A DNA stretch of 64,000 nt from Isoetes taiwanensis (lineage: Eukaryota; Streptophyta; Lycopodiopsida; Isoetales; Isoetaceae), in contig JAJEKV010000006.1 of NCBI GenBank assembly GCA_021234155.1, positions 13,900,902 to 13,964,901 on the forward strand, in the 5' to 3' direction. A program made the translations under genes and the position numbers. The notes beneath the pieces were generated by a model, which ran no database searches, was not told the DNA's origin, and worked only from the letters and a program-made list of their open reading frames with translations. Shown in pieces: positions 1 through 9,669 of this stretch (within the stretch, counting starts at the first letter, position 1; every line of letters starts with the position of its first letter).

Positions 1-110
1 GTTTACATCAGAGTTTACAACATAAGTTAAGGAGGGTTAAGGAGCTTTCGAATTTCATATACATAGCCGTGAAAACAAAAACCTAGGATGCTAGTCAGAC
101 CAAGAAGCCA

Positions 111-410
111 CTAGACGTGTCCAGGAGGAGGCATCTTCAGCTCCACGTAGAGTTCATTGCCTTCAGCAAAAATTTTCATCTCCAGCAGTCGCTCTTCATT
201 GACATGAACCCGATCAACCCACTGCTGCACCTTTTCAGAAAGGTAAGCTCCTAGTTCTCGCATGCGAGACACCTCTGAACATGAAAATCGAGCCACAATT
301 TTCATTGTGGTGCCAGAACTGCCAGAATGGTCGGAAGGGTCGGAACCCATAGATCCGGATCCGACAGATTCATCCAGTGGCTTTTTGCTGGTGGTCTTGG
401 TCCTGGCCAT
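111..410 (-). CDS. Small unrecognised protein, about 99 aa
   Basis: The minus-strand frame is open from 545, but the methionine at 410 (MARTKTTSKK) is the likelier start because the 45 upstream codons are hydrophobic and aromatic, like translated UTR. From 410 the protein has a basic N-terminus, a Ser/Gly/Asp-rich linker (residues 15-35) and a more ordered second half with regular charged and hydrophobic spacing (VARFSCSEVSRMRELGAYL), ending in KMPPPGHV. I recognise no family. The MARTK start resembles histone H3 only by chance. It could be a real short gene or the last exon of a longer one. A tandem AT-rich repeat lies just upstream. Confidence 0.35.
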   Translation of the reverse strand: MARTKTTSKKPLDESVGSGSMGSDPSDHSGSSGTTMKIVARFSCSEVSRMRELGAYLSEKVQQWVDRVHVNEERLLEMKIFAEGNELYVELKMPPPGHV

Positions 411-545
411 TCCGAGAGCTTGAAAGAAGTAGAAGAAGTGGAAGCCGGATGGAAGAATGGAAATGGAGGTCGGAAGATATATAGTTGCATGCCATAATGC
501 CCGCCAAAACCTGGCCATAATGAAAAATCTTAAAAGACGTGCCAC

Positions 546-657
546 CCAATAATAAAATCTATAAACCCTATTAAGCCTAAGATCTATTAACCCTATTAAC
601 CCAATAATAAAATATCTTAACCCTATTAACCCAATAATAAGATCTATTAACCCTGTT
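546..657. repeat. AT-rich tandem repeat, unit about 35 bp
   Basis: Three to four imperfect copies of a unit built from AACCCTATTAACCC and AATAATAAAATCT. It lies immediately 5' of the small minus-strand ORF. From here to about 1160 I see no gene. Confidence 0.7.
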
Positions 658-2227
658 GGTTGGTGTCCCCCCCTTTTTTTTGAGTGACCACCATTGAACT
701 AAGAGGGACCATTGAACCATTGAACCCTAAACCTTGAGTTAAACTAATGCCTTGAATTTTAAGCATGTTTGGGTCAAGCATAGAATACTAAGAAGTTAAT
801 TGGGAGTAGATAATATAAAAACATTGATCTTATGGAACATATGCCTATAGTTCTTAGCCTTCATGTCAAGCAGCTCTACAGTCCTCTAGTCCTATGCAAA
901 ATTTGGCAGTTGAATGTAAATATAAGGTAGGCTACATTAGTGATATACTTGACGTAAAAATACGGTTAAGGGTAGGGTCAATAGGGATTGGACTAGGCGT
1001 AAAAGTATGGAATCAGGTATTATTTTTCACCAACATCAGACTGTATACATAGGGGTTTCTAGCTGGGGCGAGCCATATACGGAGGGGTTTCTCCCGACCC
1101 CTGGAACGCACATGCCATATCCCCTTTACATAGAGGTGAACCCCCCGGGATTTTGATCCAGATATAGGCCTTCCAAGGTGAGTATTGTTTGTTCCATATA
1201 AGTTTAAGCTTCATTCTTTTACTTATATGATGTTATGCAGATCAAATGACTTTTGGGATCTTGCGGAGTGCTTTGTTCCTCAGGTCATTCAACTTTCTTC
1301 GCCAGCACTGCATTATATTTATTGTTTCCTTATTAAATTTAACAGTCTTTATGATTGTCCATCGGTGGTTATGAATTACATATATGAGGGCGATTCTGTC
1401 TGTACTGTTGCATGCCTCTAAATCCACGCTTGGGTTCGCAAGCTGCAGAGCCTGCAAGAGACTGCTGCCGAAGTTAAACACGCTGCACGAACAGTAGCTT
1501 AAGATCTCTCTTTTTGTAATTTCAAAAAATAAGATTTTCTTAATGGTAGTCCTGTTAAACTTTTCTCCATTTCCATGTTAAATTTCCAAAGGCCTGACCA
1601 CCAAGCTGCACAACGCCCTGCAAAATCTCTCTCTATCACAAAATCTGCCCAGTCGCAAATCTTGAATCTTTGCATGCAAGAATACTACCATTTTGAATGG
1701 GTTTTTGTTGTAGAAGTTTTTTTTTTTTTTTTTTGAGTTTATCTATTAATAAAAAATAAGGTTTTGCACATTGATTTCTGGTTTCCCCTTCCTTACATTA
1801 ACTTGCTATGTAGTGATGCTCGCTTCTGTGTTATTTTCTCTCAGGGCTTAACAGATTTGTCAAGGATTGTAAAAGTGGTTACGGGGAGGTCTTTGTTCAA
1901 CAGGTTAATCTCTTTTGCAGTCTTTATCTGCTTAGGGGGTTTTTGTTGTGTAGAGTCCTGGTTACATAGTGCCAGAAGGAGAGATCCTTCAATTTGTAGA
2001 TGATTCAGAATAAACCTCTGGAAATGGATATCGTAGAGCAAGTTTCCGTTATTTCTCTACTGATGACAAGGATATGGATTTTCTGCATGCTGCCTTTTCT
2101 GCCCGCATCATGCTCAAACACATCATTCATCTGTTCCTCTTCACTGTATGCTTCTCTGATTTTTGTTATTAAACAAATATTTCTTTCATTGAGCTCTTTA
2201 TTCAGAATGGAGAAGAAGGATTGGCAT

Positions 2228-4049
2228 CATAGTTGGGCCGACCCACCGACCTAGCCGACTTGCCGACTAGGTGGGAGAAAGCCGACCTAGGTGGGAATTT
2301 TTCGCCAACCTGCCGACCTATCGACCTATTTTTTCAAGTTCTTTTATTCCTGCAGATAATAGATAAGCATAATAAAATACATCTTTATTTCTAAATAAAT
2401 AATTAATATGGACAAGATTACACTTCAAATAACCTCAAAACAGTCGATTTATGCTATTAAACTGTTAAATGAATGATAGAAGATAATTTTGCATACTCAG
2501 AGTACCTGTGTATTGTGGAGATGATTTTTCACGGGCAGAATGCATTTCACTTATGAGGCCTATTAATAGATATCTGCAAAACACTTGATTGTCAATATAT
2601 TGTTCGCATAAGAACCTAGATTAGAATAATTTTAATGTAAGTTTTAATCACTAGACTAGAAAATTTGCAAAAATTCATGGATCGGCTGCCAAATCCAAGC
2701 AACAAGTAGCACCGAATATCCAGTAAACCAAAACCCAATAAAAAGCCCCCAATGATGTCTTGCTTCTCCCTTGCATATAATAATTAAATGAAAAACTTCT
2801 TCCATAAATGAACAGAGGATCAGCACTGGGAGCTTTTTTGCAAGTGAACTTATAATAAATAAACGAGAGACTTCTTGCAATGAATGAATAGGGGATCACT
2901 ACTGTTGGGGTTAGATTATTCAGCATATAATAGCTTTGGTGGTGTCATGTACAAAATTATTTCTTCACGAACACTCCGCTGCAGTGCTTTATGAGACAAG
3001 ACTATACAATTTGTCACTGCCACCTCATCCTTTTGCAACAAAGGAGAAGAAACAACATCATTTTTTCTTGGAAGGGCATCTAGAAGAAACAAAGAAGCAT
3101 CTAAATCGAGCTACTAAAAAGGTATATGCTGCATGAATTATCTATTCTATCAACCTGCCATATGCTGCAGTAATGAAGTCTCCACCGCTTTCCTCATTCT
3201 CTCAATTCATTTTGTTTGAACCAGTTGCACAATCTTTTGCAACTTTAATGTCTGTCAAGGAAGAAGAAAGAAAAATTTATAACCTGCAAGAGCTATCACA
3301 ATTGCATGCAAAATATCTATTTGAGCAAACTGCAACTAGAGATGGGATGAAGCCAGCACCTGCGCTTGTAGATGAGATAGTTCCACTTTGTGGTGGTCTT
3401 CCCTTGGTGCTTTGCTTCATGTATATGCCACACATATTAAGCTTCATCCACCAAAGACACAAGAATTGAAACAATTGGCAAAAATTTTCAAAGAGAGGCC
3501 CGTGAAGCATGATGTGACCACAAAGTCTTACAGATGTTCAAAAGGATGCTCTGCTGCTCGAGAGGATGTTCTCGAGAGCAGCTTGGTTGATGCTCTGCAT
3601 GGCTCTGCTTCTTTGATAGCTGGTGCAAACTTTGATCCTCACTACAGCAAGGGGATAAGAAAGGGCATAAGAAAGATTGAAGAATGTGCATGAGAAAGAA
3701 GGACGGCCTGCAAGGAGCTAGCAACAGAGGTATTTTTACACTGTATTTAGCTTAGAAATAAAAGAAATCATGGAAGAATGCTTACCTGATGATGATTCAG
3801 CAAAGGTTTGGCCATCCTTGCACTAAAACAGAGAGTTGAGACTCTCAGGAATGGATTTGGCAGCAATATTTTGCTCCAAAATCCTCTGCTTCGGCATTCT
3901 TGGCGCCCATGGGATGCAACAATAAAAAAGGGAAGAAAAAAACTTTTTGGTCATTTTGACCCGAACGACCCACGGTCGGATTAGTCCGACTCCGACCTAG
4001 GTCGAAACAGCTCGGAATTTAGGGCCGACCTAGGTCGGCCCCAACTATG
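2228..4049. mobile_element. Non-autonomous hAT-like DNA transposon (1,822 bp) carrying a gene fragment
   Basis: The ends are inverted: the left starts CATAGTTGGGCCGACC and the reverse complement of the right starts CATAGTTGGGGCCGACC. It is flanked by a perfect 8-bp duplication ATTGGCAT (2220-2227 and 4050-4057), the TSD length of the hAT superfamily. Both subterminal regions are dense in GCCGACCTAGG/CCTAGGTCGGC-type motifs (2236-2330 and 3958-4040), like transposase-binding arrays. No transposase is visible. The interior holds an NB-ARC-like fragment, making it a gene-capturing hAT derivative. The insertion interrupts an exon of a plus-strand gene. Confidence 0.85.
3173..3690 (+). pseudogene. 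Captured NB-ARC (NLR-type) gene fragment
   Basis: The frame from 3173 reads YNLQELSQLHAKYLFEQ, then LVDEIVPLCGGLPLVL, which matches the region of plant NB-ARC domains from the helical segment to the GLPL motif. A frameshift near 3405 moves the continuation (LGALLH, then KTQELKQLAKIFKERP) into the frame of 3388-3693. The P-loop, kinase-2 and LRR parts are absent. A further block at 2936-3136 may belong to the same capture but has no recognisable motif. It lies wholly inside the hAT-like element. Intact NLRs act in intracellular immune recognition; this fragment cannot. Confidence 0.6.
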
Positions 4050-4426
4050 ATTGGCATCAATGCTTAATTTTGAACTTTTTTGAGGTAGGTTGGATTCTTT
4101 TTTGGATAAGTTGTTTCCTTCTTTTGTTTAAGTCATCAGAATTTTATGTTTTTGCTCTAAAGAGTTGTTCTAGGATAATGCAATGAAATCTGTCGAAATT
4201 GAAGAGAGCTTCAGAAAGAACGATTCCAAAGCACAATTACGGGAATGGGCTAAGATAACACGCTAGAAAGAGAGCATGTTGATGTCCAAAATAGACATTG
4301 GAGTGACAAGATTCTTGACTGAGAAGAGGGCAGATTTTCATAGTATGCAAGCTCCAAACACACAATCTGTTGCAAACGTAATAGACATGACTGATCTAGC
4401 ACATGACTGATCTAGCCAACATGGAT

Positions 4427-4524
4427 AGAGAGAGCTTCCAATGCAATAAAGACACTTAAAATGGAGTATGAAGATCCCAGAGAGAGCTTCCAATGCAATA
4501 AAGACACTTAAAATGGAGTATGAA
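4427..4524. repeat. Tandem duplication, 52-bp offset
   Basis: The block beginning AGAGAGCTTCCAATGCAATA occurs at 4429 and again at 4481, with near-identical continuation through GGAGTATGAA. A shorter duplication of ACATGACTGATCTAGC sits just upstream (4385-4416). Confidence 0.85.
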
Positions 4525-5507
4525 TTCAAGTACAAAAAGCAGGATCTATCTTGGTAGATTTGGGTCAAATCATATGCCAATGAAAAACTCTCTATATAAC
4601 TTCTTAAAAAGCCTAAGATCATTTGGATCTGACCTCTGTAGCTTAAGTTATGGGTGTAGAAATAATTGACATTCTCTCTCGTGCTTCTGTTCTTTATCTA
4701 TTTTTAGTGACTTAGATATTACATACAATGGTTTGGTTAAAAAAAAAACCTCTCATAAAAATCTTATTTTTGACTAAAACCTTTTCTTTTTCAACTAAAA
4801 ATTCATAAAACGCATTTGCAAACGTAATCTGTGATGGATTGAGTGAAGATATGTCTATTTGCTTACGTAGTTTGTGATGGACCGAGTGAAGATATGTCTT
4901 TTTAAAATATCATTCTCATTCATTCTCATTTTATTATGTAGATTTGCTAGTTTATGAAGTTTTAATGCTCTTCAATATTTGCAATCATTGGAGTGTTCAA
5001 GATAATGGTAAGGCTCCATATGATTAGATAAATCCCTAAATTAACAATCACTTTTTCTGCTTAAGGGAGAGGTTGACATACTACACATTATATTCAATCC
5101 TCTTTTGTACATTTGTTGTACTGTATACATTTATCGTCTAAAAGTATTTGATTGGCACCATTATCAGTGTCCTACATTTGTATTCTATTGTTCTATATAG
5201 CACAACCTACATGTACTTATATTGGGCAACGCTTTTTCCTTACTAATGTGTAAAAGGTGTACTAGCATATGTATGTGCGTATCGCATTTGTGTATAAGCT
5301 AGCAAGGTTGAAGGGGCATGTGTATAGGGAGGTTTAGTGGCTATTATGAAGAAGTTGACATAGCTTTATAATATGCGTTGCAAACATATAATTAAACATA
5401 CATAAAAAAAATTTATAAACATGAGCGATGTCACCTTCATCAATGGGAAGCAATATTCTTGCTGAGATACCCTGTATAGATGAGTAGAATCAAATTCCAA
5501 GATAAAT
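4525..5507. other. Intergenic, no gene seen
   Basis: AT-rich sequence with only short frames. A partial duplication of TTTGCAAACGTAATCTGTGA-type sequence with GTGAAGATATGTCT lies at 4814-4900. Confidence 0.6.
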
Positions 5508-5511
5508 AGAT

Positions 5512-5833
5512 GGGTGAAAGCATGCTACGGTGTACCACTTTTGGAACCCTCAAAAGTACCTGCACTGGGTACTTTTAAAACTGGTACTTTCTGTTTTTTC
5601 TTCCTATTAAAATCAATCCAAAATTTTTGAATTGAAGGTCAATAACATGTCAATCTATAATAATAGATGATAACAATACTATTAGAGACTAAAATGAATG
5701 AATCAACTCTCAAACTTATTGTTTATTGAGACATTTATGCAAGTTTCTAGTACCCAGTGCTGGGTACTTTTTTGGGTAGTTTTGCACTCCCTAAAAAGAA
5801 CTTTAGGTGGTACACCCTAGCATGCTTTCACCC
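5512..5833. mobile_element. MITE, 322 bp, copy 1
   Basis: The terminal inverted repeats start GGGTGAAAGCATGCTACGG on the left and GGGTGAAAGCATGCTAGGG on the right (reverse complement) and continue into GTGTACCAC. Flanking duplications are AGAT at 5508-5511 and 5834-5837. Inner inverted blocks AGTACC..GGGTACTTTT lie near both ends. No coding capacity. A same-family copy of 321 bp lies at 7846-8166. The 4-bp TSD does not point to hAT (8), Mutator (9) or Harbinger (3); the superfamily is left open. Confidence 0.85.
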
Positions 5834-5837
5834 AGAT

Positions 5838-6584
5838 TGTTGAATTTGGACAATCATCTTCACGTTAAGTTCTGCTAATCAACTTAAAACATGAAGCATT
5901 GAGTCGTTGAATGCAAACTCCAGACATAATAACAATAAGTGCTTTTTCCCATATGCCATATGTTGTTATAGAGAAAATGCTAATCTATTTTTCCACAACT
6001 ACTATGGGTGAGCATACTCACTTACCCCTTGAAAAGTTTATATTTCCTTCTTAAAGTTGAAGTTTTCAAATGGCCAAATTTGATCTAGACTTCTAACATT
6101 TTTAGTGCCAAGTTTGATAGAGAACATGTGATAATGCTAGATATGTTCACGATCATAACCTCTTAAAGAGAGATCAATAGGCTAGTAGAATGACAAGAAC
6201 AGATGATAAAGAATGCTATGTCCATGACCATAAGATCTCAATGAGAAAATTATTACGCTAGTAGAATCATGTAAAATATGAGATGGGATTGAGAGTGATA
6301 CCTATTTTAAATCAAAATTTTGGTATACTTTTAGGTAATGAAACGATGTTGTTGATTATTCATATATGTTAATAAGTATAGGGTCAAGAAGCATGAACCT
6401 AGAATAAGTCACGAATAAGGAATAGAAGAGAATAGGTTTTTTAACGTCCACGAAGAGCAAGAGGCTATGGGACCCGTACAATGGGCTAATACAACCATTA
6501 TTACTGGGACTAAAAAACCCTTGTCTTAAATAGTTTTCAAGGGAAAAACCTTTGCAAAAATGATGAATATATAGCGCAATAACA
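5838..6584. other. Intergenic, no gene seen
   Basis: AT-rich unique sequence with no ORF of note. It contains two related lines about agitated repeats of AGATGATAA/AAGATCTCAATGAGA type near 6200, too weak to call. Confidence 0.5.
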
Positions 6585-6587
6585 GGG

Positions 6588-6718
6588 GGTTTCCTTTGTG
6601 TTTTTTTGTATGCTTTTCAACATGATTTTGCTATGATTTGGTTGATGTATTCGTTTGACTGTACTAAATAGTATTTTTAGAGTGCACCTCTCTTGGCTGT
6701 TGATTTTCAAAAAAAGAA
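6588..6718. repeat. Dispersed repeat, copy 1
   Basis: This matches 18838-18975 with moderate divergence. Shared blocks include ATGATTTGGT, GTACTAAATAGTATTT, TAGAGTGCACC and GTTGATTTT in the same order and spacing. The other copy lies upstream of LINE-C, so this may be a piece of a transposon 5' region or of an unrelated repeat. Confidence 0.65.
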
Positions 6719-6805
6719 AGGAGATTGTGTGGTTTTATGTGAATGTTAGATAAAGGCTAAAAAAAGAGAGATTGTGTGGTTTTATGTGAATATTAGATAA
6801 AGGCT
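6715..6805. repeat. Tandem duplication, 47-bp period
   Basis: Two copies of GAGATTGTGTGGTTTTATGT with continuation GAAT(G/A)TTAGATAAAGGCT start near 6722 and 6769 and differ at one or two bases. Confidence 0.85.
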
Positions 6806-6854
6806 TGGCTGATTTAGTGATGGCGCAGCTCACTGGAGCTAAGGTTTTGACGCT

Positions 6855-7200
6855 GCTTCAATCTCAGATATCTCCCTCCTCAGGTGTCCCTTTCGAGTGA
6901 TTTTTTGTGCATTAGAAAGCTTTTGCAATAAGCTTTCCAAAGATGCATAGCATTACGTAATTTTATCCTAGTTCAGTCCCGAAATTGGGATCATCTATTT
7001 CGGCCTCCATGGTTACCGCCAATTTTGGCATTGCTTCAATCTCAGATATCTCCCACCTTGGGTGTCCATTTTGAGTGATTTTTGGTGCTTTTGAAAAGTC
7101 CTTGCTTTAAGCTTTCCAAGCATCAGGTGGTTTTCTTTGTAGTTCAGTCCTGTAATTGGGATCAGGCATTTCGGCCTCCATGGTTACCACTGCCGACATG
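6855..7200. repeat. Tandem duplication, 178-bp period
   Basis: Two diverged copies begin GCTTCAATCTCAGATATCTC at 6855 and 7033 and both end near TTTCGGCCTCCATGGTTACC. The second contains a short plus-strand hydrophobic frame (7082-7369) that I consider non-coding. Confidence 0.8.
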
Positions 7201-7845
7201 CTATCTTGCTCTCAGTTTCCTGTTTCTATGGCATCTTCAGCACTGCCTCCTAATTGTCTCAATTTTCTTGCTCATGCCCCTGCTTCCATGGGTTTGTAGC
7301 AAACTGCATTATTACAATATTTATTTTATTAGATACTTTGTGTACATCTCAGTGCTTTGTAGTTTCTAGCGAAGAATGAAGGATTATAAAATATATACAG
7401 GTCCCACGGCATGATATTTGAAGCAGCCTTCAATTCTCACCCCTTTATTATAATCTCTACAAATTCTATAAGTCCATCTAAGATGCTTGTCGCATTCAAA
7501 TGTCTCAGAGTGATATAAGGTTTGGCATGTGCAGTGCTGAATAAAGCTTGTTGGTTTAAAACTGTTTGTTTGCTTTGTTAAAATTTTAAAATTTATTTGA
7601 TGGAAATCAATGGCTGGCTTCTGCATAACACATGGTACTCTTTCCCATCCTTGCAGTTTGCAAGGGCTTGATATATAAAGGAGATTTTTGCAATGGGAAG
7701 CTTAATTGGTCAATGATGTCTCTTGTATCGAGTTTGTAAACTATGGCGGTTTTTAATGCCAATAGTTCTCTTAAATGTTATATTTTGACATTGATATTCA
7801 AATGTTATATTTCCGGATTTGAAAACCACGTGTGGACCTGTTATG

Positions 7846-8166
7846 GGGTAAAAGCATGTTAGGGTGTCCCTTAAAAAGTATTATTTAGTGACCAAAAAAG
7901 TACCTAAAAAGGTACCCAGGACTGGGTACTGGGTACCCGTGTAATATCTCAATAAAAGTTACATTTTAGAACTTTTATATATATTTTGGTCTCCGGTAGC
8001 ATTATCTTTATCTTAACTTTGAATATTAATGCGTCCTTGACTTTTATTTTGGACCTTTGTACTAGTTTTAATGAAAATAAAAATGAGAAAGTACCCAGTT
8101 CTGAAGTACCTAGTGTATGTACTTTTGCAGGTTCCAAAAGTGGTACACCCTAACATGCTTTTACCC
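7846..8166. mobile_element. MITE, 321 bp, copy 2
   Basis: Left end GGGTAAAAGCATGTTAGGGT and the same sequence inverted on the right; flanking duplications TATG at 7842-7845 and 8167-8170. Ends, length and the internal GGTACCCAG..GGGTACT blocks match the copy at 5512-5833, so these are two independent insertions of one family. Confidence 0.85.
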
Positions 8167-8387
8167 TATGATTTAACCCTTAAATACGGCCCGTGTAAAA
8201 CTTCAATGTCAAACTTGCAAAACTATTTCTTATTGCTCAGGATATCTTTCTTATTGTTTCTTTCCTGCATCTCATTGTTTTTTTCATAAGTTATATTGTT
8301 TCTTTGCTTATTCTAGTATTTTCATAGCTATTTTTGTATATTCATATATACCTTTTTCTCGAATTTATACACCCCCTTTTCCTAAAC

Positions 8388-8530
8388 CTTGAAGGGCCAT
8401 TTTTTTTTTCTTTGAATTAATACGAACCATTACATCCAACATTTTAAAATTAAATTCTCCCTGAAATCCTCTTTGGTTTGGGTGCATATTCACACGAGGT
8501 GATGTAGGGCAGCGAGCTAAGATTTGGAAC
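8388..8530. repeat. Dispersed repeat, copy 1
   Basis: It shares TTTGGTTTGGGTGCATATTC and ACACG plus a T-run preceded by GGGCC with 24930-25115. The order is the same in both: GGGCC, T-run, AT-rich spacer, then this block. The family is not identified. Confidence 0.7.
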
Positions 8531-9052
8531 GGCTTTTCATTTGCCATGTAATCGTGCTCCAGCAAGGTCAAATTAACTCTAGTGTCAACTCCACATTTGT
8601 TGACACAAATTCCACAAATCCCAACTGGCACATTTGCTGGAATATTTTGATAGCCTTGTTTCCTTCATATTCACAGCATTATGAAATTATAGTACTTCAT
8701 GAAATATCATCCCAGCTATGCATTCTAACAAACACTTGATGAAAGTCCTCCAAACTTCCACACCAAAAATGCATGGTAACCAGTGCATTTTGGACAAAGA
8801 GATTTGGTTGTAATATGATTCTTATAATTTGGGCATGAGTGTATTACGCCAGCCAGGGTCGTTCATGCATGCATGTAGAACAGCCACATGCGTGATATTG
8901 TCTGGATAAAAGCCATGCCGCACCATTTCATTAAGAAGCCTTATAGCTACCATACCATTAAAAGACCCCGAGATCACTGCATTCCATAAAGCCGTACTCA
9001 ATGGAGAAATCCTTTCAAACACCCTGAGTGGTACTTTCGATTTCCCCTCAGA

Positions 9053-9664
9053 TTGTTAAATGGGGCAGAGATCCGGAGAATGTTTCCCGCCCTCCAGGTC
9101 TTCGCAGGCTCGCTCCCCGAGTACAGGCCCGCCTCAGTACCAGGGGCTCCATGGGAGGCAAGGCAGGAGGTTTTACGGGATGGGGCAGGGGCCCCGCCCC
9201 AAACTATGCCGGTGGAGAAGCCGCCTCCGGACAGGACCCAGACGGCAGTTGGGTCTGTGCCGGGTAGGCCACTTCGGCCTACCGCGAATAACGAGCCAAC
9301 GGCCGCTCCAGTGGGGCAAGGCAGCATGGACCCAACAGTGTCTCCACAGAGGGTAGCCCAGAAGTTGCTCCACATTCAGCAGCTTCAGGAGGTGGCAGAG
9401 CAGCGGCAATCCCGACATGTGCGCTCAGGGCTGGCTGATGCTCGGCTGGTCCAGTCGTCGGACTCGGATGCAGTATCCACCCAGGCCTCTTCGGAGGGGA
9501 TGGAACTTGACAAGGTGGCGCGGGTACGCTCTTGGGCGAACGAGGCAGACTTGGATGCGGACAACCCGCTCGCTCTTGTCCTGTATGACTCAGACCAGGT
9601 GCATGTGTCTCTGGCAAGACGGGGGCGCAAAAAGAAGCAGCGTAAGAATCCGTCTTCCCAGTAG
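9053..9664 (+). pseudogene. LINE-A ORF1 remnant (C-terminal part)
   Basis: An open frame of 203 aa rich in Pro, Arg, Asp and Ser, ending in a basic tail (RRGRKKKQRK) six bases before the ORF2 start. The DUF4283 and CCHC parts expected upstream in plant L1 ORF1 are missing. The end-of-gag linker composition and position fit ORF1, but no domain is recognisable. Confidence 0.5.
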
Positions 9665-9669
9665 TAGTT

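Larger units (their letters stand above)
1241..4084 (+). pseudogene. Multi-exon gene fragment of unknown function, split by a hAT-like element
   Basis: Exon-like blocks with AG/GT borders are at 1241-1283 (SNDFWDLAECFVPQ), 1845-1903 (LNRFVKDCKSGYGEVFVQQ), 1954-2145 (SPGYIVPEGEILQFVDDSE, an in-frame TAA, then SGNGYRRASFRYFSTDDKD) and 2206-2227 joined to 4058-4084 (NGEEGLASMLNFELF). The last three junctions are all phase 0 in the same reading, which supports a real former gene. I do not recognise the family. Three lesions are visible: the TAA in the third block, the hAT-like insertion in the last exon, and a further TGA after a run of six T. If the T run is one base too long, that exon would end cleanly in GAG before a GTAGG donor. 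Possible further coding remnants lie at 4180-4400. Confidence 0.45.

Noticed and set aside
381-410. MARTKTTSKK start resembling histone H3
   Set aside because: Only the first five residues agree; the remainder has no histone-fold sequence.
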